NCBI RefSeq assembly: GCF_021117295.1
Contig: NZ_CP088247.1
Location: 3,425,001-3,489,000 of the forward strand
Direction of reading: 5' to 3'
Length of the DNA: 64,000 nucleotides
DNA from: Methylorubrum sp. B1-46
GTDB taxonomy: Bacteria > Pseudomonadota > Alphaproteobacteria > Rhizobiales > Beijerinckiaceae
Below the pieces are notes generated by a model. That model ran no database searches. It worked only from the letters and a program-made list of their open reading frames with translations, and was not told the DNA's origin. Made by a program: the position numbers and the translations under genes. This document shows positions 26,253 to 36,069 of the stretch, in pieces; the first letter of the stretch is position 1, and each line of letters opens with the position of its first letter.

Positions 26253-28163
26253 TCAGCGCCGTCCGGCCACCCGCCGCATTGCCCCGCCGCCACCGGACGC
26301 GCCGGTGTTCTCCTCGAACAGCTCGGCGAGCTTCTCCGTCATTGCGCCGCCGAGTTCCTCGGCGTCGATGATCGTAACGGCGCGGCGGTAGTAGCGCGTC
26401 ACGTCGTGGCCGATGCCGATGGCGAGCAACTCGACCGGCGAGCGGGTCTCGATCTCCTCGATCATGTAGCGCAGGTGGCGCTCGAGGTAGTTGCCGGGAT
26501 TGACCGACAGCGTCGAATCATCGACCGGCGCGCCATCCGAGATCACCATCAGGATGCGGCGCTGCTCGGGCCGCGCCAGCAGGCGCTTGTGGGCCCAATC
26601 CAGCGCCTCGCCGTCGATGTTCTCCTTCAACAGCCCCTCGCGCATCATCAGCCCGAGGTTTTTCCGCGCGCGCCGCCAGGGCGCGTCGGCCGACTTGTAG
26701 ATGATGTGGCGCAGGTCGTTCAGGCGGCCGGGATTGGGCGGCTTGCCGTTAGCAAGCCACGCCTCGCGGGACTGGCCGCCCTTCCAGGCGCGGGTGGTGA
26801 AGCCCAGAATCTCGACCTTCACGCCGCAGCGCTCCAGCGTGCGGGCGAGAATGTCGGCACAGGTCGCCGCGACCGTGATCGGGCGCCCGCGCATCGAGCC
26901 GGAATTGTCGAGCAGCAGCGTCACCACCGTGTCGCGGAAGTCGGTGTCCTTCTCCTGCTTGAAGGAGAGCGGCTGGAACGGATCGGTGACGACACGGACG
27001 AGGCGGGCCGGATCGAGCTGACCCTCTTCGAGGTCGAAGTCCCAGGCACGGCTCTGCTGCGCCAGCAGGCGACGCTGCAGGCGGTTGGCGAGACGCCCGA
27101 CGACGCCCTGAAGGTGGGCGAGTTGCTTGTCGAGATAGCTGCGCAGCCGCGTCAGCTCCTCGGCATCGCACAGATCCTCGGCCTCGACGGTCTCGTCGAA
27201 GCGCGGATTGTAGACCCGGTAATCGGGGCCGGTGCGCTCGTTGCCGCGCTGGCTCGGCGGGCGCCAGGATTCGGAAGCCTCCTCCGATTCCGCGTCCTCG
27301 GCCTCTTCCGGCAACTCGCCGGAGGGCGCGTCGGCGGACTCGGTGGCGCCCTCGTCGAGTTCGTCGGTGGCCTCATCGGACACCTCGATCTCGGCGCGGT
27401 CGCCCTGCGACTGCTCTTCAGCCTCGCCCTCGCTCGGCTGCTGCTCGTCGTCCTGAGCCTGGTTCTCGTCCTCGTCGCTCTCATCGTCCTGATCGAGCGG
27501 CGTCTGGTCGGCCATGTCGAGGGAGGAGAGCAGGTCGCGCACGGAGCGGGCGAAGCCGCGCTGGTTGTCGATCGTGCCGATCAGGCCGTCGAGGTTCTTC
27601 CCGGCGCGCGCCTCGATATGCTCGCGCCACAGATCGACGATCCGGGCAGCGGCAGGCGGCGGCTTCTGGCCAGTGAGGCGCTCGCGCACCATCAGCGCGA
27701 CGGCATCCTCCATCGGCGCGTCGGCCCGGTCGGTGATGTTCTCGTACTTGCCGCCGCGGTGGTAGCGGTCCTCCAGCATCGCGGTGATGTTGGCCGCAAC
27801 GCCCTCCAGCCGGCGCGAACCGATCGCCTCGACGCGGGCCTGCTCCACCGCATCGTAGACGGCGCGCGCCGCGGCGTTGTCGGGAGCGAGCCGGCGGTGG
27901 ACGCTCGTATCATGGCAGCCGAGGCGCAAAGCCATGGAATCGGAGTGGCCACGCAGGATCGCCGCGTCCTCGGCGGTGAGCCGCCGCGTCGGCTCGGGCA
28001 GGCGCGCCTTGTCGCCGATCAGCGCCGGCCGGTCGCTGGCATAGGTGACCTCGATATCCGGCCGCTTGGCGATGGCGCGCAGGCAACCGGCCACCGAGCG
28101 CTTCAGCGGCTCGGCGCCGGGTTCCTTACGATCACCGGTCTTGGGGCGGTTGGTCAGGGCCAT
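26253..28163 (-). CDS. cobT: Aerobic cobaltochelatase subunit CobT
   Basis: CobT with CobS forms the AAA+ motor-like complex that, with CobN, inserts cobalt into hydrogenobyrinate a,c-diamide in aerobic B12 synthesis. The 636-aa protein has an N-terminal CobT domain, an acidic Glu/Asp-rich linker (about residues 215-300) and a C-terminal VWA domain with the MIDAS motif [11 protein letters not shown] 28163 is chosen; an ATG at 28217 would add 18 residues. It lies 123 bp after cobS in the same direction. Confidence 0.94.
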   Translation of the reverse strand: MALTNRPKTGDRKEPGAEPLKRSVAGCLRAIAKRPDIEVTYASDRPALIGDKARLPEPTRRLTAEDAAILRGHSDSMALRLGCHDTSVHRRLAPDNAAARAVYDAVEQARVEAIGSRRLEGVAANITAMLEDRYHRGGKYENITDRADAPMEDAVALMVRERLTGQKPPPAAARIVDLWREHIEARAGKNLDGLIGTIDNQRGFARSVRDLLSSLDMADQTPLDQDDESDEDENQAQDDEQQPSEGEAEEQSQGDRAEIEVSDEATDELDEGATESADAPSGELPEEAEDAESEEASESWRPPSQRGNERTGPDYRVYNPRFDETVEAEDLCDAEELTRLRSYLDKQLAHLQGVVGRLANRLQRRLLAQQSRAWDFDLEEGQLDPARLVRVVTDPFQPLSFKQEKDTDFRDTVVTLLLDNSGSMRGRPITVAATCADILARTLERCGVKVEILGFTTRAWKGGQSREAWLANGKPPNPGRLNDLRHIIYKSADAPWRRARKNLGLMMREGLLKENIDGEALDWAHKRLLARPEQRRILMVISDGAPVDDSTLSVNPGNYLERHLRYMIEEIETRSPVELLAIGIGHDVTRYYRRAVTIIDAEELGGAMTEKLAELFEENTGASGGGGAMRRVAGRR

Positions 28164-28286
28164 ATCTTCGCGGACGCCACCGAATCGAGTTCGAAGGCCC
28201 GGTCGGGGCAATGCCATGACGGCGGGGCCCCAAAACCGGGAAGACGAGCGCCGTCCCCGTCGCGTGCGAGGGGGACGGCTGCCCGA

Positions 28287-29270
28287 TCAGCTCAGCGCAA
28301 CGTTGAGCGCGCTCTCGGGCAGCTCCTTGCCGAAGGCACGCTGGTAGAACTCGGCCACCAGCGGACGCTCCAGCTCATCGCACTTGTTGAGGAAGGTCAC
28401 CCGGAACGCGAAGCCGATGTCGCGGAAGATGTCGGCGTTCTCGGCCCAGGTGATGACCGTGCGCGGGCTCATCACGGTCGAAAGGTCGCCGTTCATAAAG
28501 GCGTTGCGGGTGAGATCCGCCACGCGCACCATCCGGTTCACCGTGTCGCGCCCGCTCTCGTTCTGGTAGTGCGTCGCCTTCGAGAGCACGATGTCGACCT
28601 CGCGGTCGTGCGGCAGGTAGTTCAGCGTGGTGACGATCGACCAGCGGTCCATCTGGCCCTGGTTGATCTGCTGCGTGCCGTGATAGAGGCCGGACGTGTC
28701 GCCGAGGCCGACCGTGTTGGCGGTGGCGAACAGGCGGAAGCCCGGATGCGGGCGGATGACGCGCTTCTGGTCGAGCAGCGTCAGGCGGCCGGAGACCTCC
28801 AGCACGCGCTGGATCACGAACATCACGTCGGGCCGGCCGGCATCGTACTCGTCGAAGACGAGCGCGACGTTGTTCTGCAGGGCCCAGGGCAGGATGCCGT
28901 CCTGGAAGGCGGTGACCTGCTTGCCGTCCCGCAGGACGATGGCGTCCTTGCCGACGAGGTCGATACGCGAGACGTGGCTGTCGAGGTTGATCCGGATGCA
29001 GGGCCAGTTCAGCCGCGCCGCGACCTGCTCGATATGGGTCGACTTGCCGGTGCCGTGATAGCCGGTGACCATGACGCGGCGGTTGCGGGCAAAGCCCGCC
29101 AGGATCGAGAGCGTGGTCTCGCGGTCGAAGATGTAATCCGGATCGAGATCCGGCACGTGCTCCTCGGGCTCGGAATAGGCCGGCACCTTGAGGTCGAGGT
29201 CGATGCCGAACACCTCGCGGACGGAAACCTGGCGATCGGGCAGGGAAGCGGGCGTATCGTCGGACAGCAT
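28287..29270 (-). CDS. cobS: Aerobic cobaltochelatase subunit CobS
   Basis: This 327-aa AAA+ ATPase has Walker [10 protein letters not shown] (about residues 70-78), Walker [10 protein letters not shown] and sensor-like [13 protein letters not shown]. It forms the ring that works with CobT and CobN. ATG 29270 follows GAGGTTCCGT, a good ribosome binding site. No cobalamin riboswitch box is visible in the 340 bp upstream. Confidence 0.94.
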   Translation of the reverse strand: MLSDDTPASLPDRQVSVREVFGIDLDLKVPAYSEPEEHVPDLDPDYIFDRETTLSILAGFARNRRVMVTGYHGTGKSTHIEQVAARLNWPCIRINLDSHVSRIDLVGKDAIVLRDGKQVTAFQDGILPWALQNNVALVFDEYDAGRPDVMFVIQRVLEVSGRLTLLDQKRVIRPHPGFRLFATANTVGLGDTSGLYHGTQQINQGQMDRWSIVTTLNYLPHDREVDIVLSKATHYQNESGRDTVNRMVRVADLTRNAFMNGDLSTVMSPRTVITWAENADIFRDIGFAFRVTFLNKCDELERPLVAEFYQRAFGKELPESALNVALS

Positions 29271-29610
29271 ACGGAACCTCATCGAGGCGGCCGGGAGCGT
29301 GCGTAAGCCCGCGCGACCGCGCAATTTCGTCGTCAACTCACCTGCCGGGCAGCCCGTCGGTAAGCGGGCGGATGTCATCCTTAATCGCCGCCCCGCGGCA
29401 TCGCCAAGGGGGCTCAGCCAGAAAGACGGGTCGGCCTGAAGGATGGTTCATCCGGGAAGCCGGCTTCGCGAAGAAGCGGTATCGTATGAATATAGGGCGC
29501 GCACGGACATTTGCTGCCCCATCCATCGCCGGCCCGATCGGCGCCCGGCGCAAGGGCGGAAAGTCTTCCCCCCGCCGGGACCGGGGCGGGCCGGCGAAGG
29601 GAGGTCGCGC

Positions 29611-30315
29611 TCAGCACATCCCGGCGGCGCGCAGCACGTCGTGGGCGCGGATGATGTCGCGCAGGCGGTCCTCGAAGGAACGGTCACCGCCATTGGCATC
29701 GGGGTGGAAGCGCTTCACCAGGGTCTTGTACTGCGCCTTGATCGCCGCGGTGTCGGCGTTCTCGTCGAGGCCCATCACGTCGAGCGCCTTGCGCACCGCC
29801 GCCGAGTGGCGCGGCCGCTGCGGCTCCGGCTCGGCTTGGCGCCGGCCCGCGGCCCCGCCGCCGACCCCGTTCGCCCGCAGGATTCCCAGCGGATCTGCAT
29901 AGGCCCAGTCGCGCTCGGCCTCGGGCTTGGCGCCCTTGGCCTTGCCCTCCGCGGCTCCTGCGGCGGCGTTCATGCCCATCGACCAGGTCGGCCGATGACC
30001 GATGATCGCATCCTTCTGGTAGGCCTCGACCGCGGCATCGTTCATGCCGTCGAAGTAGTTGTAGGCGGCGTTGTAGGCGCGCACGTGGTCGATGCAGAAG
30101 CGCCAGTACTGACCCTCCTGCTTGCGGCCCTTGGGCGCGCGGTAGAGGCCGGGATGGGTGCAGCCCTGCGCCTCGCAGGCCGCCTCGGTCGTGGCGGCGC
30201 CCGCATCGGCGCCCTTCCGCCCACCGGCCCGCGTTCCCGCCTTCGCTCCCTGCTTGGGATCGTCACAGGTCGGCTTGATGCGGATGCGGTCGAACAGCGG
30301 CGAGTTGAGATCCAT
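29611..30315 (-). CDS. J-domain (DnaJ-like) protein
   Basis: This 234-aa protein has its J domain at the C-terminus (about residues 174-234: ALDVMGLDENADTAAIKAQYKTLVKRFHPDANGGD), with the HPD motif intact. The N-terminal half contains CEAQGCTHPGLYRAP..YWRFCIDHVRAYNAAYNYFDGM, with Cys/His residues that might bind metal. This layout is common in alphaproteobacteria, where the gene lies next to bolA and cobS. It probably works with DnaK on a specific client; the client is unknown. Confidence 0.88.
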   Translation of the reverse strand: MDLNSPLFDRIRIKPTCDDPKQGAKAGTRAGGRKGADAGAATTEAACEAQGCTHPGLYRAPKGRKQEGQYWRFCIDHVRAYNAAYNYFDGMNDAAVEAYQKDAIIGHRPTWSMGMNAAAGAAEGKAKGAKPEAERDWAYADPLGILRANGVGGGAAGRRQAEPEPQRPRHSAAVRKALDVMGLDENADTAAIKAQYKTLVKRFHPDANGGDRSFEDRLRDIIRAHDVLRAAGMC

Positions 30316-30482
30316 GACGGGCCGATTATGAGGGGCGGACGCGCGGACGGAAAGGCCGTCGGGCCTGATGCCGCATGCTTCGATCCGGGGTTGACGCTTC
30401 TGTGCCCGAAAGGTGCCGGGCCGGCATGTCCGAAACAGGTTCGCGGCGCATTCGAAGCGCCGCCTTTCGCAGTGAGGAAACG

Positions 30483-30761
30483 ATGACCGGGACCCTGAAG
30501 GACTGGATCGCCGGGCGGCTCGAGGCCGAGTTGGCGCCGACCGCGCTGGAGGTGATCGACGAGTCGCACCTGCACGCCGGCCATGCGGGAGCACGTCCGG
30601 AGGGCGAAACCCATTTCCGGCTCGATGTCGTCTCGGCGGTGTTCGAGGGCAAGAACCGGGTCGAGCGTCACAGGCTCGTCAACGGGCTCCTCGACGAGGC
30701 TTTTAAGCGCGGCCTGCATGCCCTGGCGGTGCGGGCCCGCACGCCGGGCGAGGCGGGCTGA
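30483..30761 (+). CDS. bolA: BolA family protein
   Basis: This 92-aa BolA-fold protein has the conserved stretch ETHFRLDVVSAVFEGKNRVERHRLVNGLLDEAFKRGLHALAVRA. BolA proteins pair with monothiol glutaredoxins in iron-sulfur or iron regulation, and some affect cell shape. The gene is divergent from the J-domain gene; this neighbourhood is conserved in Rhizobiales. ATG 30483 is the family-consistent start. Confidence 0.9.
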   Translation: MTGTLKDWIAGRLEAELAPTALEVIDESHLHAGHAGARPEGETHFRLDVVSAVFEGKNRVERHRLVNGLLDEAFKRGLHALAVRARTPGEAG

Positions 30762-30788
30762 GGCCCTCACCGGGAGAGGGCGACCGCC

Positions 30789-31214
30789 GTGGGGCTTCGC
30801 TGCACGCCGCAGATCGAGATCGACGAGGCCGAGATCGAGGAGAGCTTCGTGCGCGCCTCGGGGCCGGGCGGGCAGAACGTCAACAAGCTCTCCACCGCGG
30901 TGCAACTGCGCTTCGACGTGCGCCGCTCCCGCAGCCTGCCCGACGCCGTGGCGGTGCGGCTGATGCGGCTCGCGGGCCGGCGCCTGACGGGGGAGGGCGT
31001 GCTCGTCATCAGCGCCCAGCGCTTCCGCACACAGGAGCGCAACCGGGCGGATGCCCGCGATCGGCTCGCGGCGATGGTGGCGGAAGCGGCGGTGCCGCCG
31101 ACGCCCCGCCGCGCCACCCGGCCGACCCTGGCCTCGAAGAAGCGGCGCCTCGACGAGAAGGGTCGCCGCAGCAGCGTCAAGCGGCTGCGCGGCGGCCCAG
31201 GTGACGAGGGGTAA
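30789..31214 (+). CDS. arfB: Alternative ribosome-rescue factor ArfB (peptidyl-tRNA hydrolase)
   Basis: This 141-aa release-factor-like protein has the catalytic GGQ motif in RASGPGGQNVNKLSTAV (about residues 24-39). Its basic C-terminal tail (RPTLASKKRRLDEKGRRSSVKRLR) enters the empty mRNA channel of stalled ribosomes. Both features separate ArfB from full-length RF1/RF2. The start is GTG 30789, 27 nt after bolA. Confidence 0.92.
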   Translation: MGLRCTPQIEIDEAEIEESFVRASGPGGQNVNKLSTAVQLRFDVRRSRSLPDAVAVRLMRLAGRRLTGEGVLVISAQRFRTQERNRADARDRLAAMVAEAAVPPTPRRATRPTLASKKRRLDEKGRRSSVKRLRGGPGDEG

Positions 31215-31247
31215 GTTGACGAAGGGTAAGGTAAAGAAGGGTGAGGA

Positions 31248-32009
31248 TCAGCCCGCGGCAGCCGGCGCGGTCGCCGTCGGCTTCGCCTCCGGATGCGCAT
31301 CGGGCTGCGGGGCGGCGATGCCGGAGACGTAGGGCGTGTCCTTGAGCCAGATCGTCAGCACCAGCGCGATCACCGCGAGCAGGGCGGCAAAGCCGGCCGG
31401 GAACAGGAAGGCCCGCTCGCCGAACCATCCGTGGAGGAACCCGCCGACCACGGCGCCGGTGCTGAGCGCACCCCAGAGCGGCGCCTGCAGCCAGAAGGAC
31501 GGGGCCGGCTTGTGCAGGATGAGGTTGGCGACGCCCGCCCCGAAGCGCACCACCGTTCCCGTGACGTAAGTGATGGCGAGGCTGCGGCCCGCCTCGTCTT
31601 GCAGCGTCGCGTTCTGAATGCCGAGCGCCAGCACGATCGGATAGGCGTGGAGCGGGAAGGCCGTAGTGCCGAAGGGGACCAGCAGGCCGATGGCGAACAG
31701 GATCGCCTGGATGATGAGCAGAACCGAGAGCCGGAAGCGACCGGCCCAGGCCGCGATCAGCGTGCCGAGGAAGGCGCCGAAGCAGAACAGCGCGATCACG
31801 CTGGCAAAGCGCGTGGTGCCGTCCCAGTCAAAGCCGGCCACGGCCACGCCGAACCGCGTGGTGTTGCCACTCATGAACGACATGAAGAGCTGAGAGAATT
31901 CGAGGAAGCCGATCGAGTCAGCCGCGCCGGCGGTTCCCGCCAGCATCAGCGCGAACGGCACCCGCGTCACTGGGCTCGCCGGAAAGGCTTTGTTCGACTC
32001 GTCGGGCAT
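31248..32009 (-). CDS. YoaK/DUF1275 family membrane protein
   Basis: This 253-aa protein has about seven membrane segments. The family core appears as LAGTAGAADSIGFLEFSQLFMSFMSGNTTRFGVA, and later IQNATLQDEAGRSLAITYVTGTVVRFG. DUF1275 proteins are widespread inner-membrane proteins of unknown function. ATG 32009 follows CAGGGGAACC; an ATG at 32039 is less likely. It is convergent with arfB. Confidence 0.88.
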   Translation of the reverse strand: MPDESNKAFPASPVTRVPFALMLAGTAGAADSIGFLEFSQLFMSFMSGNTTRFGVAVAGFDWDGTTRFASVIALFCFGAFLGTLIAAWAGRFRLSVLLIIQAILFAIGLLVPFGTTAFPLHAYPIVLALGIQNATLQDEAGRSLAITYVTGTVVRFGAGVANLILHKPAPSFWLQAPLWGALSTGAVVGGFLHGWFGERAFLFPAGFAALLAVIALVLTIWLKDTPYVSGIAAPQPDAHPEAKPTATAPAAAG

Positions 32010-32050
32010 CGGTTCCCCTGATTTTGCTCCGCAGCACAACGGTATTACGG

Positions 32051-33040
32051 CTATCCGGTTGCATCCATTTCATGAGATCCGATCAAGTGTTTGTGCAGGA
32101 TTAAAAGCCGTCCGGGCACGTCTATTCTCTTCTGGCGCCGGATAGAGGCCGGACGCATCTCGGTCACGACGAGTCCTGCCTGCCTCACCTCGGCTTTCAG
32201 GTAGGCGTCGGCATGGGCGTAGCGGCCGTCGGCCCCGAGGACGACGCCGGTTTCCTCCTCCTGCGGCGACTGGACGGTGAAGACGGCCAGCCCTGCCGGC
32301 CGCAGCACGCGAGCCATGCCCGAGAGCGCGGATGCCAAGTTTCCCAGATAGATGAACACATCCGCCGCCACGATCAGGTCGGCCGAGGCCTCCGGTTCGC
32401 CGGCGAGGAAAGTGACGAGATCGGCCTCGACGAGGCGCTCGTAGAGGCCGGTGCGGCCGGCCTGCGCCAGCATCGCCGGAGAGAGGTCGCACCCGGCCAG
32501 ATGCCCGGCCCGGTTCGCCAGCGCACGCCCCATCAGGCCGGTGCCGCAGCCGAGATCGAGCACATTCGAGAAGTGTTGCGGCGCACAAGATCGAAGCGCG
32601 ACCGGCAGCGCATCGAGTGCGGCGACGATCAGCGCCGGCCCGCAATAGCCGAGTTCGTCCACGAGATGCCGCTCGAAACGCGGGGCGTAGCCGTCGAACA
32701 GCGCGCGGAGATAAGCCGGCGACATCGCCGCGAGGGCGTCGCCTCCGCCCAGCGCCGCCCGGTGCAGCCGGCTACCGAGCGCGTCCGACGGGTCGAGGTC
32801 GAGCGCCCGCTCGAAGGCCGCGAGGGCGGCCTGCCGGTCGGTCTCGTTGCGGCTCTTCTCGAACAGGGCTTCGCGGGCACGCCCGAGCAGGAACCAGGCG
32901 GGAGCATAGCCGGGTGCGAGGTCGAGGGCTTGGCTCGCCATCTCCGCCGCCGCTCCGGGATCGTCCTCGGCGAGGCAGGCCTCGGCATAGGCGTAGCGGC
33001 GGTCGGCGAGGAGGTCACCGGAGGAAAGTTGGCGTGACAT
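32051..33040 (-). CDS. TPR-containing class I methyltransferase
   Basis: This 329-aa protein has an N-terminal TPR-like helical region (about residues 15-95, AEACLAEDDPGAAAEMASQALDLAPGYAPAWFLLGRA...AFERALDLDPSDA). A SAM-dependent methyltransferase domain follows, with motif I NVLDLGCGTGLMGRALA and ADLIVAADVFIYLGNL. This architecture is common in alphaproteobacteria, where it is often annotated as a Tfp or NDUFAF5-like methyltransferase; the substrate is unknown. Start ATG 33040 is 57 bp from the divergent exonuclease gene. Confidence 0.82.
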   Translation of the reverse strand: MSRQLSSGDLLADRRYAYAEACLAEDDPGAAAEMASQALDLAPGYAPAWFLLGRAREALFEKSRNETDRQAALAAFERALDLDPSDALGSRLHRAALGGGDALAAMSPAYLRALFDGYAPRFERHLVDELGYCGPALIVAALDALPVALRSCAPQHFSNVLDLGCGTGLMGRALANRAGHLAGCDLSPAMLAQAGRTGLYERLVEADLVTFLAGEPEASADLIVAADVFIYLGNLASALSGMARVLRPAGLAVFTVQSPQEEETGVVLGADGRYAHADAYLKAEVRQAGLVVTEMRPASIRRQKRIDVPGRLLILHKHLIGSHEMDATG

Positions 33041-33097
33041 CGCGGCAGGATGGCGGGGTGTCGGTGCGACGGAAGGTTCCGCCCTATATCCCGGCCG

Positions 33098-34180
33098 ATG
33101 TCGCAGCGCGCCTCCGATCTCCTCACCCTGACCCGCGAGGGTCTTTATTGTCCGCTTGGGCGCTTCCACGTCGATCCGACGCGGCCGGTGGAGCGGGCGC
33201 TGATCACCCACGGCCATGCCGACCACGCCCGCGCCGGGCACGGCACGGTGCTGGCCACCCCCGAGACGCTGCGGATCATGGCCGTGCGCTACGGCGAGGA
33301 TTTCTGTGCCTCGCGCCAGGAGGCGCGGCTCGGTGAGCGGATGCGGATCGGCGACGTCACCGTGTTCTTCGCCCCGGCCGGGCACGTGCTCGGCTCGGCT
33401 CAGATCGCGATCGAGCGCGAAGGCAAGGGGGATAGCAAGGGGCCGCGCCAGCGCATCGTCGTCTCGGGCGACTACAAGCGCGCGCCCGATCCGACCTGCC
33501 TGCCGTTCGAGGTCGTGCCGTGCGACGTGTTCATCACCGAGGCGACCTTCGGCCTGCCGGTCTTCCGCCATCCCGACACGCGGGGCGAGGTGCGCAAGCT
33601 GATCGAATCGGTGACGCTGTTTCCCGAGCGCGCGCACATCGTCGGCGCCTACGCCCTCGGCAAGGCGCAGCGGGTGATGGCGCTGCTGCGCGAGGAGGGC
33701 TGGGATCGGCCGATCCACCTGCACGGTGCGATGGAGCGGCTGACCGAGCTGTACAAGCGGGAGGGCGTGCCGCTCGGCGAGACGCCGAAGGTGGTGGCGG
33801 CCGAGCGCAAGGATCTGCACGGCGCCATCGTGCTGTGCCCGCCCTCCTCGATCCAGGATCTGTGGTCGCGCAAGTTTCCCGATCCAGTCACCGCCTTCGC
33901 CTCGGGCTGGATGCGGGTGCGCGCCCGCGCCCGGCAGAAGGGCGTCGAGCTGCCGCTCGTCATCTCCGACCATTCCGACTGGCCGGACCTGTGCCGGACG
34001 ATCCTCGACACCGGGGCCGAGGAGGTCTGGGTGACGCACGGACAGGAGGACGCGCTGGTGCATTGGTGCGGCACGCGCGGCATCCGCGCCAAGCCGCTGC
34101 ACCTGCTGGGGTATGGCGACGACGGCGAGGCCGAGCCTGATCCTGGGCAGGAACCGAAGATGGCGGAGGCCTCGGCGTGA
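33098..34180 (+). CDS. Ligase-associated DNA exonuclease (metallo-beta-lactamase fold)
   Basis: This 360-aa enzyme has the metal-binding motif ITHGHADHARAGH (about residues 36-48), GHVLGSAQI and VVSGDYKR, typical of beta-CASP/MBL nucleases. The family is annotated as a putative 3'-exonuclease working with an ATP-dependent DNA ligase. Here the stop overlaps the ligase start by four bases (GTGA), strong evidence of coupled translation and shared function in DNA repair. The start ATG 33098 is preferred to ATG 33050. Confidence 0.92.
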   Translation: MSQRASDLLTLTREGLYCPLGRFHVDPTRPVERALITHGHADHARAGHGTVLATPETLRIMAVRYGEDFCASRQEARLGERMRIGDVTVFFAPAGHVLGSAQIAIEREGKGDSKGPRQRIVVSGDYKRAPDPTCLPFEVVPCDVFITEATFGLPVFRHPDTRGEVRKLIESVTLFPERAHIVGAYALGKAQRVMALLREEGWDRPIHLHGAMERLTELYKREGVPLGETPKVVAAERKDLHGAIVLCPPSSIQDLWSRKFPDPVTAFASGWMRVRARARQKGVELPLVISDHSDWPDLCRTILDTGAEEVWVTHGQEDALVHWCGTRGIRAKPLHLLGYGDDGEAEPDPGQEPKMAEASA

Positions 34181-36069
34181 ACGACTTCGCCCACCTTCTC
34201 GACCGCCTCGCCTACGAGCCGCGCCGCAACGCCAAGCTGCGTCTGCTCCAGGACTTCTTCGCCGGCGCGCCCGACCCCGAGCGCGGCTGGGCGCTGGCCG
34301 CGATGACCGGCGGCCTGACCTTCCGCGAGGCCAAGCCGGCGCTGATCCGCGCGCTCGTCGAGGAGCGGGTCGATCCGGTGCTGTTCGCGCTCTCGCACAA
34401 TTACGTGGGCGATCTCGCGGAGACGACCGCGCTGATCTGGCCGGGACCGGATGAAAGCTCCGCTCCCCGCGCGCGCGGAGAGGGTCGCGACGACCTCGTC
34501 GTCGGCGCGACGAGCGGTCGTGGGAGTGAGGGGGCGGTTCAGGGTGAGCCCATTTCGGAGATGCCCCCTCACCACCGCCAGCCGACTCGCTTCGGCAACG
34601 ACGAGGTCGCCGAAGCCCTGTCCCCGCGCGCGGGGACAGGGGATGCACCGGGTCTCGGCCACAACAATCCGCCGCCCGCCGTCCCCACTTTGGCGGAGGT
34701 CGTGGAAACCCTCGCCACCACTCCGAAGCGCGCGCTGCCGCAGCATCTCGCAGGCTGGCTCGACGCCCTCGACGAGACCGGGCGCTGGGCGCTCCTGAAG
34801 CTCGTCACCGGCAACCTGCGGGTCGGCGTCTCGGCCCGGCTCGCCAAGACCGCAATCGGGGCGCTCGGCGGCCACGAGGCCGATGCGGTGGAGGAGGTCT
34901 GGCACGGATTGAGGCCGCCCTACACCGAGCTGTTCGCCTGGGTGGAGGGAAGGGGTGAGCGCCCCGATAGCCGCAACCCGGCCCCGTTCCGCCCGCCGAT
35001 GTTGTCGCATCCGGTGGAGGCGTTCGAAGACCTCGACAAACTCGAGCCCGAAGCCTTCTCCGCCGAGTGGAAGTGGGACGGCATCCGGGTGCAGCTCGCG
35101 GGCGGGCGCGACGGTCAGGGCCGGCAAGTCCAGAAAATCTACTCGCGCACCGGCGAGGACATCTCCGAAGCCTTCCCCGATCTCACTGACGCGATCACCT
35201 TCGAGGGTGCCCTCGACGGCGAGCTGCTGATCCTGCGCGAGGGCCGGGTCCAGAGCTTCAACGTGCTGCAGCAGCGGCTCAACCGGAAGGCGGTGACGGG
35301 CAAGCTCCTCGACGAGTTCCCGGCCCATGTCCGCGCCTACGATGTGCTGTCAGCCGAAGGCGAGGACTTGCGCGGGCTGCCCTTCGCCGAGCGCCGGCCC
35401 CGGCTGGAAGCCCTGGTGCGGCGGCTCGACCATGCCCGCATCGACCTCTCGCCGCTCGTCCCGTTCGCGACCTGGGACGAGGTCGCGAGCGCCCGCGCCG
35501 ACCCGGCTTCCGCCGGCGCGGGCGCGGATGCCGACGCCGTCGAGGGCGTGATGCTGAAGCGCCTCAACAGCCCCTACCTGCCCGGCCGCCCGAAGGGGCC
35601 GTGGTGGAAGTGGAAGCGCGAGCCCTACGTGGTCGATGCGGTGATGATGTACGCCCAACGCGGCCACGGAAAGCGCTCGTCGTTCTACTCGGATTACACC
35701 TTCGGCTGCTGGCGCGAGGGGGCGGAGGGCGAGGAGCTGGTACCGGTCGGCAAGGCCTATCACGGCTTCACCGACGCCGAGCTGCAAAAGCTCGACCGTT
35801 ATGTCCGCAACCACACCACCAAACGCTTCGGTCCGGTGCGCGAGGTCGCCTACGGCCGCGACGCCGGCCTCGTGCTGGAGATCGCCTTCGAGGGCGTGCA
35901 GCGCTCGACCCGGCACAAGTCGGGCGTGGCGATGCGCTTCCCTCGCGTCAGCCGCATCCGCTGGGACAAGCCCCCGGCGGAGGCGGACCGGGTCGAGGTT
36001 CTGGAGCGAATTCTGGCCCGCGGCGAGCGCGAGGTCGCGCCGGGGACGACGATGGAGGCATCGGAATGA
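34177..36069 (+). CDS. ATP-dependent DNA ligase, with in-frame palindromic insertion
   Basis: This 630-aa ligase seals nicks using ATP; the adenylated lysine lies in EWKWDGIRVQL (Lys near residue 300). The N-terminal DNA-binding domain begins FAHLLDRLAYEPRRNAKLRLL, and the OB domain is at the C-terminus (PRVSRIRWDKPPAEADR). Residues about 92-160 are an unusual Gly/Arg/Pro-rich insertion encoded by a GC-rich palindromic element with three perfect stems. The domain resumes with HNNPPPAVPTLAEVVETL. The start GTG 34177 overlaps the exonuclease stop, and its own stop overlaps the yjbQ start (ATGA). Confidence 0.93.
   Translation: MNDFAHLLDRLAYEPRRNAKLRLLQDFFAGAPDPERGWALAAMTGGLTFREAKPALIRALVEERVDPVLFALSHNYVGDLAETTALIWPGPDESSAPRARGEGRDDLVVGATSGRGSEGAVQGEPISEMPPHHRQPTRFGNDEVAEALSPRAGTGDAPGLGHNNPPPAVPTLAEVVETLATTPKRALPQHLAGWLDALDETGRWALLKLVTGNLRVGVSARLAKTAIGALGGHEADAVEEVWHGLRPPYTELFAWVEGRGERPDSRNPAPFRPPMLSHPVEAFEDLDKLEPEAFSAEWKWDGIRVQLAGGRDGQGRQVQKIYSRTGEDISEAFPDLTDAITFEGALDGELLILREGRVQSFNVLQQRLNRKAVTGKLLDEFPAHVRAYDVLSAEGEDLRGLPFAERRPRLEALVRRLDHARIDLSPLVPFATWDEVASARADPASAGAGADADAVEGVMLKRLNSPYLPGRPKGPWWKWKREPYVVDAVMMYAQRGHGKRSSFYSDYTFGCWREGAEGEELVPVGKAYHGFTDAELQKLDRYVRNHTTKRFGPVREVAYGRDAGLVLEIAFEGVQRSTRHKSGVAMRFPRVSRIRWDKPPAEADRVEVLERILARGEREVAPGTTMEASE
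34459..34641. repeat. GC-rich palindromic element inside the ligase gene
   Basis: Three perfect inverted repeats lie in the coding frame: CTCCGC/GCGGAG (34459-34478), GTGAGGGGGC/GCCCCCTCAC (34526-34535 and 34563-34572), and CCCTGTCCCC/GGGGACAGGG around GCGCGC (34616-34641). The words CTCCGCTCC, GAGAGGGT and GTGAGGGG also occur, in inverse orientation, in the intergenic element at 42571-42704. The frame stays open through it. Confidence 0.65.

Noticed and set aside
26406..29306. A 966-residue plus-strand open frame opposite cobT and cobS
   Set aside because: It is a shadow frame; both minus-strand genes have full motifs and correct lengths.
29271..29610. Possible cobalamin riboswitch upstream of cobS
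   Set aside because: No B12-box-like sequence or matching arrangement of helices could be found; only general hairpins are present.
33041..34648. Minus-strand extension of the TPR methyltransferase frame through the exonuclease gene
   Set aside because: The extension is antisense to the exonuclease and ligase; the family-like start is ATG 33040.
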